A stretch of DNA of 64,000 nt, taken from assembly GCA_016124945.1 (NCBI GenBank), contig WGMT01000015.1, positions 52,988 to 116,987 of the forward strand, given 5' to 3'. This document shows, piece by piece, positions 19,092 through 27,102 of the stretch. Position numbers and translations under genes: made by a program. The notes beneath the pieces are model-generated. The model saw nothing but the letters and a program-made list of their open reading frames with translations. It made no database searches and was not told the origin of the DNA. How positions within the stretch are numbered: position 1 is the first letter of the stretch; each line of letters begins with the position of its first letter. The stretch is from a bacterium (GTDB lineage: Bacteria; Chloroflexota; Anaerolineae; Caldilineales; Caldilineaceae).

Positions 19092-20033
19092 ATGCAATAC
19101 CGACAACTCGGCCATTCCGGCCTGCGCGTTTCCGTCATCGGGCTGGGGACGAATCAGTTCGGCGGCAAGGTCGATCAGGCGGGCGTCAACGAAATTGTGG
19201 ACGGCTGCATCGATCTGGGGATCAACTTGATCGACACCGCCAACGTCTACGCGGGGACACGCTCGGAGGAGACCCTCGGCCACGCGCTCAAGGGCAAGTG
19301 GGACAAGGTTGTCCTGGCCACGAAGGTGCACATGAAGATGGGCGAAGGCCCCAACGATTACGGCTCCTCACGCTATCACATCCGCAACGGCGTCGAAGCC
19401 AGCCTGCGCCGCTTGCAGAGCGACCACATCGATCTCTACCAGATGCACCGCTGGGACGACACCACCCCCATCGACGAGACGCTGCGCACGCTGGACGATC
19501 TGGTGAGCAGTGGCAAGGTCCGCTACATTGGGGCGTCGAACTACATGGCGTGGCAGTTGTCCCGTGCCAACTTGCTGGCCGAGGTCAAGGGATGGGCGTC
19601 CTTCGTGTCGATTCAGCCGCATTATCACATGTTCGAGCGTGAGTTGGAGAAGGAGATGATCCCCTACTGCAATGCCTACAACGTGGGCATTCTGCCTTAC
19701 TTCCCGTTGGCCGGTGGCTTTTTGACGGGCAAGTACAAGCGCGGTGAGGGCGCGCCCGCCGGCTCACGCGGCGAAAACAGCCCTTACGTACAAAAGTACA
19801 TGACCGACGAAAATTACACCATCGTCGAAACGCTCACGTCCTGGGCCGAAGACCGCGGTCACAGCATGGCCGAACTTGCCCACGCCTGGCTGTTGGGTCA
19901 ACCGCAGGTCAGCTCCGTCATTTCAGGCGCGACCAAACTCTCGCAGGTCCAATCCAACGCCAAAGCGGCGGATTGGAACTTGTCTGCGGAGGAATATGCT
20001 GAGGTGACGGGGGTGTTGGATGGGAAAGGATAA
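19092..20033 (+). CDS. aldo/keto reductase
   Basis: The 313-residue protein is a full-length member of the NADPH-dependent aldo/keto reductase superfamily (YajO/voltage-gated channel beta-like branch). It starts MQYRQLGHSGLRVSVIGLGT. Asp and Tyr of the active site are in LIDTANVYAGTRSEE, Lys is in ATKVHMKMG, and the pattern DLYQMHRWD follows. Cofactor-loop residues are near ISGATKLSQVQSN. AGGAG lies 6 bases before the ATG. The physiological carbonyl substrate is unknown. The TAA stop is at the junction with a palindromic repeat. Confidence 0.95.
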   Translation: MQYRQLGHSGLRVSVIGLGTNQFGGKVDQAGVNEIVDGCIDLGINLIDTANVYAGTRSEETLGHALKGKWDKVVLATKVHMKMGEGPNDYGSSRYHIRNGVEASLRRLQSDHIDLYQMHRWDDTTPIDETLRTLDDLVSSGKVRYIGASNYMAWQLSRANLLAEVKGWASFVSIQPHYHMFERELEKEMIPYCNAYNVGILPYFPLAGGFLTGKYKRGEGAPAGSRGENSPYVQKYMTDENYTIVETLTSWAEDRGHSMAELAHAWLLGQPQVSSVISGATKLSQVQSNAKAADWNLSAEEYAEVTGVLDGKG

Positions 20034-20107
20034 TGCGTAATGCGTAATTGGTAGACGCAACCACTTGCCGATTGGCGACCAATTTCGTAGACGAATTACG
20101 CATTACG
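20031..20107. repeat. palindromic element of the AATGCGTAATTGG family, copy 1
   Basis: Arms 20036-20049 and 20094-20107 match perfectly over 14 bases. The central part, ACTTGCCGATTGGCGACCAA, is shared with the copies at 20876 and 31091. The reductase stop lies at its left edge. Its right flank supplies the last codons and the stop of the convergent methyltransferase gene. Confidence 0.9.
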
Positions 20108-20109
20108 TC

Positions 20110-20862
20110 TTACACATTACGCATCATGCCCTCAATCAAAAACCGCTCACTCCACACCCGCAACGAACCTTCCCGTTCAATGCGGGTGTGGAGATCCCGC
20201 AGCCGGTCGTGGTAGCGGTCGACGCTGAAATCGGGGAATTGCCACGAGATGACTTTGCAGTAGAAGACGACTGCGCCGATGTCGTGGATGGTGGTGGCGG
20301 GGCGGGCATGTTCGCGGCGGACAATATCAAACCCGGCCACTTCGAGTTGGCGTGCCGCCATGTCGAGCGACCACGATGTGTAGACCGGATCGGGCGCGCC
20401 CAGCAGACGGTTAAGATCGATGCAGTCTTCGCCGCCAACCTGCTGCGTGAGGAAGCGACCACCCGGCTTGAGGATGCGCGCCACTTCCGCTGCGTCGAAC
20501 GACTCGTGGCGGTTGATGATCAGATCGAAACGATTGTCTTCGAACGGAAGGTTCTGATCTGATTTGAGTGCCACCACATGCACACCCAACGATTGCAACC
20601 GCTGCGTTGCCACCGTCACATTCGGTTCATACGCCTCTGTCGCCGCCGTATAGGACGGCAACCCCGGCAGCGACGCCAGAAATTCCCCGCCGCCCGTCCC
20701 CATGTCGAGCATTGAATCGATCCCCTGCATGGCCTCGATCACCAGATCCCGATACGACCACGGTGTCGGCGAATCGTCCCAGCGGCCTTCAAGGTAGGCG
20801 AAATCCCAGCCGGAGAATTCTTGGGCGAGGGCGGATTGGATGAGGGTGTTGAAATCGGTCAT
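20110..20862 (-). CDS. SAM-dependent methyltransferase
   Basis: The start at 20862 follows AAAGGAC; the frame upstream to 20949 only reads through repeat DNA. The 250-residue protein has a class I motif I (LDMGTGGGEFLAS), a motif II region (NRFDLIINRHES) and RILKPGGRFLTQQ. This places it among small-molecule methyltransferases of the Methyltransf_11/25 type. The substrate is unknown. The last five codons (MMRNV and stop) are encoded by the flanking repeat, so the original C-terminus may have been altered. Confidence 0.88.
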   Translation of the reverse strand: MTDFNTLIQSALAQEFSGWDFAYLEGRWDDSPTPWSYRDLVIEAMQGIDSMLDMGTGGGEFLASLPGLPSYTAATEAYEPNVTVATQRLQSLGVHVVALKSDQNLPFEDNRFDLIINRHESFDAAEVARILKPGGRFLTQQVGGEDCIDLNRLLGAPDPVYTSWSLDMAARQLEVAGFDIVRREHARPATTIHDIGAVVFYCKVISWQFPDFSVDRYHDRLRDLHTRIEREGSLRVWSERFLIEGMMRNV

Positions 20863-20875
20863 GTGAATGTCCTTT

Positions 20876-20966
20876 GTAATGCGTAATTCGTAATGCGTGG
20901 ACAAAGCCACTTCCCAATTGGCGACCATCTTCGTTGACCAATTACGCATTACGCATTACGAATTAC
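20876..20966. repeat. palindromic element of the AATGCGTAATTGG family, copy 2
   Basis: Arms 20876-20898 and 20944-20966 pair over 23 bases with about two mismatches. The core CACTTCCCAATTGGCGACCA resembles copies 1 and 3. It carries the TAA of the GNAT gene (20956-20958). Confidence 0.9.
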
Positions 20967-21495
20967 TCTCCAACAGCTTGTAATAAAACACAGTCGCATC
21001 CACCCCACCTTCTCCGTTCAACGCGTATTTCGGGATCACGCCGGCGATGGTGTAGCCGAGGCTTTGGTAGAGCGGTTCGGCCAGGTCGCCCTGCCGCGTG
21101 TCGAGGACGAGGGTGGATCGGCGCAGGCGGCGCGCTTCGGTTTCGAGAGCGGCCATGAGGGCGCGGGCGATGCCGCGGCGGCGCGCTGAGGAATGCACCA
21201 ACAGCTTGGCCACTTCGGCGCGGTGACTGCCGTTGGGTTTGCCCACGGGGTGCAATTGCACCGTCCCCAACAGTCGCCTGTCCTCGTGGGCGGCCCAAAG
21301 GAGGATGCTGCCCCGTTCCACCCCGGCAAAGACCTCGCGCCAGTAGGCTTGGGCATCTTCAGGCCGGAACGGCGGCAGGAAGCCCACCGACGCGCCGTTG
21401 TTCACGCTGTCGCAAAGCACGTCTACGAAGCCGGGCAGCAGTGATCTGGCTTGTGTGGCATTGAGCAAGGTGACGGTGTAGTTCAATGTCAGCAT
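20956..21495 (-). CDS. GNAT family N-acetyltransferase
   Basis: From the ATG at 21495 the product has 179 residues. The acetyl-CoA-binding motif is AKLLVHSSARRRGIARALMA (motif A, RRxGIA), followed by TLVLDTRQGDLAEPLYQSLGY (motif B). This is a general GNAT enzyme and the acceptor substrate is unknown. The ribosome-binding site is poor (GAGG two bases from the ATG). The frame continues upstream to 21552 through a nested palindrome. The last residues and TAA come from the repeat at 20876-20966. Confidence 0.88.
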   Translation of the reverse strand: MLTLNYTVTLLNATQARSLLPGFVDVLCDSVNNGASVGFLPPFRPEDAQAYWREVFAGVERGSILLWAAHEDRRLLGTVQLHPVGKPNGSHRAEVAKLLVHSSARRRGIARALMAALETEARRLRRSTLVLDTRQGDLAEPLYQSLGYTIAGVIPKYALNGEGGVDATVFYYKLLESNS

Positions 21496-21515
21496 ATCCT
21501 CGGTGTCGTCGTTTG

Positions 21516-21620
21516 TCGTAGCTGCACGCTGGTAGCGTGCGGATGTCCTCAACGGGTTCGCTGGCTTGCGTACGCGATCCCGTCCTCAACGAACCGCACG
21601 CTGGTAGCGTGCAGCTACGA
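21516..21620. repeat. nested palindrome between GNAT and ThuA-like genes
   Basis: Two 27-base arms (21516-21542 and 21594-21620) are inverted copies. Each arm itself holds the small palindrome GCACGCTGGTAGCGTGC. The TAG of the ThuA-like gene is formed by the right arm (TCGTAG on the minus strand). Confidence 0.93.
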
Positions 21621-22274
21621 AATATGTGAGTCCGCTAGCAACCATGCCACCGACTGCCGTATCCACTGACGGTACGCCGCCAGTTCCCACACCGGCGCAT
21701 GATGACCTGGTGCGAGGAAGGCGACGCGTCCATCCCCGGCGGACTTTGTCCACGACATGGGGTGGGCGATGCCGCGGTCGAACGCCATGGTGTGGATCTG
21801 CACGCTCTCGTCGTAGGTGGTGAAATAGAACTCGTCGTGCACGCTGAACGCGCCGATGCCGGCGGTAGTAGGGTGTTCTCGCGAAAGCGGCGTCACCATG
21901 AAGTCGAAGCGGGGTGGATGATGAAGGAAGCGGCCGCCCAGCAGCCGACGAAGATCGGCGTTGTCCTCGTTCATGGCGAGGGAGGCGTGGAGGGCCAAGA
22001 GCCTGCCGCCGCCGTACACCCAATCACACAGCGCCCGATCCTGATCGGGGCGTCGGTCTTCGGCGATGCGGCCATGCTGGTTCGAGCCGCCGAGGCAGGT
22101 ATAGAGGACAACAAGATCAACGCCGTCCTCGGCCAGGGTGAGCAGTGTGTTGGCATCGTAGCCGGCGGTGATGGATGCTTCTTCGGGTGAAAAGTATGTG
22201 CGGAATGTCTCGGCGAAGCCGTCGAAATCGTGCCAGTTGCCGCCCAGCAGCAGGCGGACTTTGGGGGAAGTCAT
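21615..22274 (-). CDS. ThuA-like (trehalose utilisation, glutamine-amidotransferase fold) protein
   Basis: The 219-residue product resembles the ThuA family. It has RLLLGGNWHDFDGF, then VDLVVLYTC, GGGRLLALHASLA, FDFMVTPLSREHP, DEFYFTTYDE, and SAGDGRVAFLAPGHH near the end. ThuA proteins are flavodoxin/amidotransferase-like and linked to sugar catabolism, but their reaction is not established. The start at 22274 is preferred to 22283 because AAGGA then has proper spacing. The stop lies in the nested palindrome downstream. Confidence 0.87.
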   Translation of the reverse strand: MTSPKVRLLLGGNWHDFDGFAETFRTYFSPEEASITAGYDANTLLTLAEDGVDLVVLYTCLGGSNQHGRIAEDRRPDQDRALCDWVYGGGRLLALHASLAMNEDNADLRRLLGGRFLHHPPRFDFMVTPLSREHPTTAGIGAFSVHDEFYFTTYDESVQIHTMAFDRGIAHPMSWTKSAGDGRVAFLAPGHHAPVWELAAYRQWIRQSVAWLLADSHIS

Positions 22275-22355
22275 CTTTGTCATCCTTCAGCGGGTGATTT
22301 ATTAACAATATCACCGATCATGCCACGAAGGACGATGGACAGCAAAGCGATGCAA

Positions 22356-22444
22356 AATAGAACGCGGATTGAGCGGATCGGGGCGGACTAAATCGGAAGA
22401 AAATCTGCTCCGTTCCGCTCGATCCGCCCAATCCGCGTTCTATT
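22356..22444. repeat. palindrome of the AGAACGCGGATTGAGCGGAT family, copy 1
   Basis: Left arm 22356-22386 and right arm 22415-22444 pair imperfectly over about 29 bases (AATAGAACGCGGATTGAGCG). The TAA of the ABC ATPase gene lies at the outer edge of the right arm. Related copies are at 26893 and 40718. Confidence 0.9.
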
Positions 22445-23477
22445 AGATCACCCAAATCTGACCAATCGGCAGAGAAACGTCGATCCGCTCGCCGGGGCGC
22501 AGCGCACACTCCGGCCCGGCGAGGACGCGCCAACTCGCGCCGCCGATTTGCACAATCAACTCGGTGTTGACGCCCTGGTAGATCGATTCTGTCACCTCGG
22601 CAGGGACGTGGTTCTCGCAGCCCTGATCCGGCCCGGGCAGGCGGATCGCTTCGGGCCGCACGGTGACGAGCACGTCGCCGTCGTTGCCGGGGAGGGATGG
22701 GTCAATGTGTAGCACGCCCGCCGCTGTCTCTACCTGTGCGCCGCGGCGGACGCCGGGTAGAAAATTGTCGCAGCCGAAGAATCGCGCTGTGGACTCGTTG
22801 GCCGGGCGGCGGAAGAAGTCGCGGGGCGGAGCGTACTGCTGCAAGTTGCCGCCGAAGAGCAGCGCAATCCGATCCGCCACGATCACGGCTTCGCTCTGAT
22901 CGTGGGTGACGAAGAGAGTGGTGATCCCCAACTCATCGTGGACGCGGCGGATGAGCAGCCGCATCTCGTGGCGCAGGTTGGCGTCGAGGTTGCTCAATGG
23001 CTCGTCTAACAACAACACCCGTGGCCCCACCACTAGCGCCCGCGCCAGCGCCACCCGCTGTGCCTGTCCACCTGAAAGCTGATCGGGGCGGCGATTTTCG
23101 TAGCCGGTCAGGTCCACACGCGCCAGCATTTCGCCCACCTTGCGCCGGATCGTGGATCGGTCCTCACGGCGCATGCGCAGGCCGAAGCCCACGTTCTCTG
23201 CCACTGTCATGTGGGGGAAGAGGCGATGGTTCTGGAACATCATCACCGCGCCGCGCCGTTCGGCGGGGACCGACGTCATCCGTTCACCGTCAAAGGAGAT
23301 CTCGCCGCTGGTGGCGGGCAACAGGCCGGCAATCATGCGCAGCGTGGTACTCTTGCCGCAGCCCGAAGGACCAAGCAACGCCACCAATTCCCCTGATGGT
23401 ACATTCAGCGAGAGCGCATTGACAGCCGTATCTCCGCCGTAGCGGCGGGTCAATTGATCGAGGACAACTTCGGTCAT
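22443..23477 (-). CDS. ABC transporter ATP-binding protein (YnjD/PotA-like)
   Basis: The 344-residue ATPase shows Walker A GPSGCGKST, the signature LSGGQAQRVALARAL, Walker B LLLDEPLSNLD and the switch His in FVTHDQSEA. A C-terminal TOBE region (about residues 260-340) marks the spermidine/iron/thiamine-type importer ATPases. Its start codon overlaps the stop of the upstream permease by four bases (ATGA). It therefore ends a cluster of binding protein, permease, permease and ATPase. Energises uptake at the cytoplasmic face. Confidence 0.96.
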   Translation of the reverse strand: MTEVVLDQLTRRYGGDTAVNALSLNVPSGELVALLGPSGCGKSTTLRMIAGLLPATSGEISFDGERMTSVPAERRGAVMMFQNHRLFPHMTVAENVGFGLRMRREDRSTIRRKVGEMLARVDLTGYENRRPDQLSGGQAQRVALARALVVGPRVLLLDEPLSNLDANLRHEMRLLIRRVHDELGITTLFVTHDQSEAVIVADRIALLFGGNLQQYAPPRDFFRRPANESTARFFGCDNFLPGVRRGAQVETAAGVLHIDPSLPGNDGDVLVTVRPEAIRLPGPDQGCENHVPAEVTESIYQGVNTELIVQIGGASWRVLAGPECALRPGERIDVSLPIGQIWVI

Positions 23478-24277
23478 ACGCGGTTAAAGCCTCCCAAGGC
23501 GGCGGTGCCACTGTCCAGCACCGTCGACGTAAGCCAGATGACGAGAATGGCCGGCGCAATGAAGACAAGACTCAGCGCCGCAGCGGTGGCCTGATTTGCG
23601 CCTGAAATGAAGGGAAAAAGCACCAACGGCAGCGTGAGCACCTGCCCGCCGCCGATGAGCAGGGTCGTGATGTACTGGCTCCACGACACCAAAAAGGTGA
23701 AAAGCGACGCCACCACCAGGCCTGGCGCGATGAGCGGCAGCATCACGTAGACGATGGTGCGCAGCGTCCCCGCGCCGAGGGTGCGCGCCGCTTCGTTGAT
23801 CTCTACGCTGTAGTTGGCAAAGACGCCCGCCATCACCAGCACAAAGTAGGGCAGCGCCGGGATCAGATGCACCAGCGCCACGCCGATCCATGAATCGGCC
23901 AGGCCATAGCGGATGAAGAAGATATGCAGCCCCATGACGACGGTCAACGTAGGGACGATCAACGGGGCGAGGATCAACCACTCGATCAGTCGCTTCCCCG
24001 CGAATTGGTACTTCGCCAGCGCCCACGCCGCCGGCGCGCCGATCAACGCCGCCAGGATCGTCACCAGCAGCGCCAGCCCCAGGCTTGTCCCCAGCGCCTC
24101 GCCCACCCTCGACGACGGCGAAAAGACATATTCCCATGCCGCCAGTCCCCAGCGCTGCGGCCACAAATTGGGGAAGAGCCACTGCTGCGCGAAAGACCAG
24201 ATCAGCAGCGGCACCAACGGCGCCGCCACGCTGATCACGATCCCCACCAGCACACCCCAACGTACGATTCGCTTCAA
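23474..24277 (-). CDS. ABC transporter permease (second)
   Basis: The gene starts with TTG at 24277, preceded by AAAGGACAGTG. The 267-residue product (MKRIVRWGVLVGIVIS) has six membrane segments and a binding-protein-dependent transport domain with EAARTLGAGTLRTIVYVMLPLIAPG. It pairs with the permease at 24504 and overlaps the ATPase gene by four bases. The long palindrome 24309-24508 separates it from the first permease. Confidence 0.93.
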   Translation of the reverse strand: MKRIVRWGVLVGIVISVAAPLVPLLIWSFAQQWLFPNLWPQRWGLAAWEYVFSPSSRVGEALGTSLGLALLVTILAALIGAPAAWALAKYQFAGKRLIEWLILAPLIVPTLTVVMGLHIFFIRYGLADSWIGVALVHLIPALPYFVLVMAGVFANYSVEINEAARTLGAGTLRTIVYVMLPLIAPGLVVASLFTFLVSWSQYITTLLIGGGQVLTLPLVLFPFISGANQATAAALSLVFIAPAILVIWLTSTVLDSGTAALGGFNRV

Positions 24278-24308
24278 GACACTGTCCTTTCCAAGAGCAC
24301 ATCAGAAC

Positions 24309-24508
24309 TTGATCCACGAAGGCACACGAAGAACCACGAAGAAAAGACTTTCACCGCAAAGGGCGCAAAGGACGCAAAGGGCAGAAAAGACAAAGAAAAA
24401 GATGATCCACAGATTACACGGAAAGGATTCAGAGGGGTTTGTGTTAATCCTTCAAATCCGTGTAATCTGTGGATCTTCTTCTGCCTTCGTGTTCCTTCGT
24501 GGATCAAT
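24309..24508. repeat. 200-bp nested palindrome between two permease genes
   Basis: The outer arms read TTGATCCACGAAGGCACACG (24309 on) and its inverse ending at 24508. The inner arms are 24404-24429 (GATCCACAGATTACACGG...) and 24446-24475. Tandem words GCAAAGGGCGCAAAGGACGC lie on one side. The TGA of the first permease lies at the outer right edge (AATTGATCCACG on the minus strand). Confidence 0.93.
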
Positions 24509-25358
24509 TTCTGCTCTCCGTCAGCCGCCGGTAGATCATCATCAACCCAATGACAACCAACGTGATCACCACGCCGAGGGCCATGGCCTCAGGTCGGCTG
24601 GTGAGATCGGGATCGGTGTAGGCACGGTAGGCCATGACGGGCAGGGTGTTGGGGTAGCGTACACCCAGCAGTAACGGAATCTCGAAACTGCCGAAGAGGA
24701 AGGCGAAGACAATGATCGACGTGGAGATGATCCCCGGCGTCACCAGGGGCAGGAGGACGTAGCGGAAGCGCTGCCAGGCGTTGGCCCCCAGCGTCTGCGC
24801 CGCTTCTTCGTAGTCCGCGCCCACACTGCGCAGCACCGCCAGCACCACCAGCCCGATAAAGGGCACTTCCTTCCAGGTGTAGACCAAAATGGCGCCGATG
24901 TAGCTGCGGTCAAAGACCAGCGCCGGGAAGTCGCCGGGTCGCTCCAGCATGTTGACGGCGTAGAGGACACGCGCCGCCAGCCCGCTCTGCGTGAGCAGCA
25001 GCACAATCCCCGCCGCGGCCACGAGATGGGGCACTGGCAGCGGCAGTTGAAAGATCGCCGTCATCCAGCGCCGCCCCACAAAGGAGCGGCGTAGCACCAT
25101 CGCCGCCGCCAGCGCCAGCACCGTCGCCAATACCGTACTCGTCACCGCCATGTAGAGCGTCACGCCCAGGGACATGTAGAAATCTCGCCCGCTTAACAGC
25201 GCGATGTAGTGGTCCAGCGTCCATGTGCGCAGGCCGATGACGGGCAAATAGCCCAAACTTTGCACGATCCCCACCCCCACGCCGCCGAGAAAAAGCACGC
25301 CGATAACGAGGAGGGTGGGGACGAGGAGCAGATACGGGAAGAAGCGTTGTGTGTTCAT
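24504..25358 (-). CDS. ABC transporter permease (first)
   Basis: The start at 25358 (MNTQRFFPYLLLVPTLLVI) is chosen because the longer frame to 25460 only translates GACGACAGAC repeats. The 284-residue product has six membrane helices and the coupling loop YEEAAQTLGANAWQRFRYVLLP. With the permease at 23474 it forms the channel of a YnjC-like importer. No Shine-Dalgarno sequence is evident, because repeat DNA directly precedes the start. Confidence 0.92.
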   Translation of the reverse strand: MNTQRFFPYLLLVPTLLVIGVLFLGGVGVGIVQSLGYLPVIGLRTWTLDHYIALLSGRDFYMSLGVTLYMAVTSTVLATVLALAAAMVLRRSFVGRRWMTAIFQLPLPVPHLVAAAGIVLLLTQSGLAARVLYAVNMLERPGDFPALVFDRSYIGAILVYTWKEVPFIGLVVLAVLRSVGADYEEAAQTLGANAWQRFRYVLLPLVTPGIISTSIIVFAFLFGSFEIPLLLGVRYPNTLPVMAYRAYTDPDLTSRPEAMALGVVITLVVIGLMMIYRRLTESRN

Positions 25359-25365
25359 AGGATGG

Positions 25366-25578
25366 AGACGACAGACGACAGACGACGGACGACAGACGAC
25401 AGACGACGGACGACGGGCTGCGATGATCATGCTGAATTGGTGGATATGGTCCGTTGACAATGCAGATTTCTAGCTCGATGGCACGACAACCAAGAGCACG
25501 AGCAACTTGCTCAACCCGTCGTCCGTCGTCTGTCGTCCGTCGTCAATTGTCCGTCGTCAATTGTCGTCTGTCGTCAAT
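25366..25578. repeat. inverted pair of GACGACAGAC tandem arrays
   Basis: About 70 bases of GACGACAGAC/GACGACGGAC words (25366-25436) face about 63 bases of their inverse (25516-25578) around an 80-base spacer. The TGA of the binding-protein gene (25574-25576) is in the right array. Confidence 0.93.
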
Positions 25579-26842
25579 TCTTCAACACATTCTCCTCCCA
25601 CCCCGTCTGCATCGCGTCCACCCATTCTACGCTGCTTTCGGGCAGGGCGGCGGCGCTGAGGACATCGGCGGGCAGGGTGGCGACGCCCTGTTCGATGGCG
25701 GCAAGCTGTGCCTGTTCCTCGGCGCTGAGGCGGGTGGGATCGATGGCCATCTTCCAGCCCAGCACTTCGGGATCGGTGATGGCGATCTGGTATTCAGGCG
25801 AAAGCAGGAAGTTGGCCAGCACCAGCGCACCGGCCACATTGCCGGCGTTGTAAGGGATGGCCACATAGCTCACGTTGGCGATGGTGCCGGTGTCGAAGAC
25901 CAGCGTGCGGATGGTGTCGGGGTAGATGCCCTGACGGATGTAGGTGGACGCACGGCTGGAGTCGTATTCCATGGCGAAGTCGATCTCCTGGTTGGCAAGC
26001 AGGTTCGCCATCGCCGCCAGTTCAGGATAGGTCGCTCCTTCGCGCCAGAGGTAGGGTTCGATGCCGTTGAGGTATTCCCAGACCACGGGGGCGTATTCGT
26101 CGTAAACCGCCTGATCGAATTCGCCCAGGAAGGCATCAGGGCTGCCCGCCGCCCAGTAGAACAACTGGCGCACAAAGCCCATGCCCACGTGATTGGGCGG
26201 CGCAGGATAGGTGAAGCGGCCGGGGTTGGCCTCGATCCAGGCGCGCAGATCCTCGTAGTTGGTGGGCGGGTTGTCGCCCACGTTGGCCGAATTGTACTCG
26301 AAGACCCACTGAAAGCTGGCCCAGGGTGATTCGTAACCGTCGGTGGGGACGCCGAAGTCGAAGCCCACAGCGGGGTTGCTCTCGTCCACGTATTCACTGT
26401 TGGGCAGGATCTGTGTGAAGGGGCCGAAGAGCAGATCGCCTTCCTTGAGCGTGCGGAAGTTCTCGCCGTTGATCCAGATCAGGTCAACGCTGCCGCCGCT
26501 GTCCAAACCGGCTGCCTTTTCAGAAAGGACCTTGTTGACAGCGTCTGCCGTGTTTTCCAGTGGCACACGGTTGAGCGTGAGTCCGTAGCGTTCTGCCAGC
26601 GGACCACCGACTGCCTCGTCCACGTGGGTGTTGATGAGATCCGAGCCGCCCCACAGCGCCCAGGTCACCGTCGTCCCCTCGGCGGCGGCCACAATCTCGT
26701 CCCAACTGGCCGTGGACGGATCAAACATAGCCTCCTCCGCGGCCGCTGGTTCCGTTGCAGCGGGGGCTTCGGTCCCCGGCATTGGCGTTGCACAGCCTCC
26801 CACCAACAACAGCCCCATCAACATCAATAACAATCGTTTCAT
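25574..26842 (-). CDS. ABC substrate-binding lipoprotein, YnjB-like
   Basis: The 422-residue protein has a lipoprotein signal with lipobox VGGC at residues 14-17 and a short TPMPGTEAPAA linker. The mature part reads WDEIVAAAEGTTVTWALWGGSD, DLIWINGENFRTLKEGDLLFGPF and DGYESPWASFQWVFEYNS, typical of the YnjB family of E. coli YnjBCD. That system is often suggested to be a thiamine-type importer, but the ligand is unproven. It is the first gene of the cluster, with AAGGGACAAAG upstream. Its stop comes from repeat DNA. Confidence 0.9.
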   Translation of the reverse strand: MKRLLLMLMGLLLVGGCATPMPGTEAPAATEPAAAEEAMFDPSTASWDEIVAAAEGTTVTWALWGGSDLINTHVDEAVGGPLAERYGLTLNRVPLENTADAVNKVLSEKAAGLDSGGSVDLIWINGENFRTLKEGDLLFGPFTQILPNSEYVDESNPAVGFDFGVPTDGYESPWASFQWVFEYNSANVGDNPPTNYEDLRAWIEANPGRFTYPAPPNHVGMGFVRQLFYWAAGSPDAFLGEFDQAVYDEYAPVVWEYLNGIEPYLWREGATYPELAAMANLLANQEIDFAMEYDSSRASTYIRQGIYPDTIRTLVFDTGTIANVSYVAIPYNAGNVAGALVLANFLLSPEYQIAITDPEVLGWKMAIDPTRLSAEEQAQLAAIEQGVATLPADVLSAAALPESSVEWVDAMQTGWEENVLKN

Positions 26843-26892
26843 TACTTTGTCCCTTCGTGAATGAACTAAAACCGCGCCTGGAAATCATTCAG

Positions 26893-26979
26893 AATAGAAC
26901 GCGGATTGGGCGGATCTGGGCTGATTTTTTCTCCTAATCCGCTGGAATCTGCCGAATCCGCTCAATCCGCGTTCTGTTT
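26893..26979. repeat. palindrome of the AGAACGCGGATTGAGCGGAT family, copy 2
   Basis: Arms 26893-26924 (AATAGAACGCGGATTGGGCG...) and 26952-26979 (GAATCCGCTCAATCCGCGTTC...) pair imperfectly. This copy lies upstream of divergent genes, not at a stop codon. A TATAAT at 27048-27053 lies further right, in front of the 27103 gene, without a clear -35. Confidence 0.88.
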
Positions 26980-27102
26980 CATTCCCTCAATCCTGGTCGC
27001 ATTGTGGCAACGCGGTGCGAATGCTTCTATAAGCCAGCTTACTTCGCTATAATGGACTGAAATCAAATCTACGTCCAATCATCAAAGAATCGATGGATCT
27101 GT

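Noticed and set aside
20863..20949. N-terminal extension of the methyltransferase (and similar extensions at 25359-25460, 31108-31200, 41575-41703)
   Set aside because: These codons only translate palindromic repeat DNA. Downstream ATGs restore the family's normal N-terminus, with a ribosome-binding site for the methyltransferase and a weaker one at 41574.
25366..25578. Possible CRISPR array (tandem GACGACAGAC units; similar doubts for 29524-29605 and 27820-27966)
   Set aside because: Units are only 7-10 bases, directly adjacent without unique spacers of constant length, and no cas gene is present. The arrays are simple tandem phrases.
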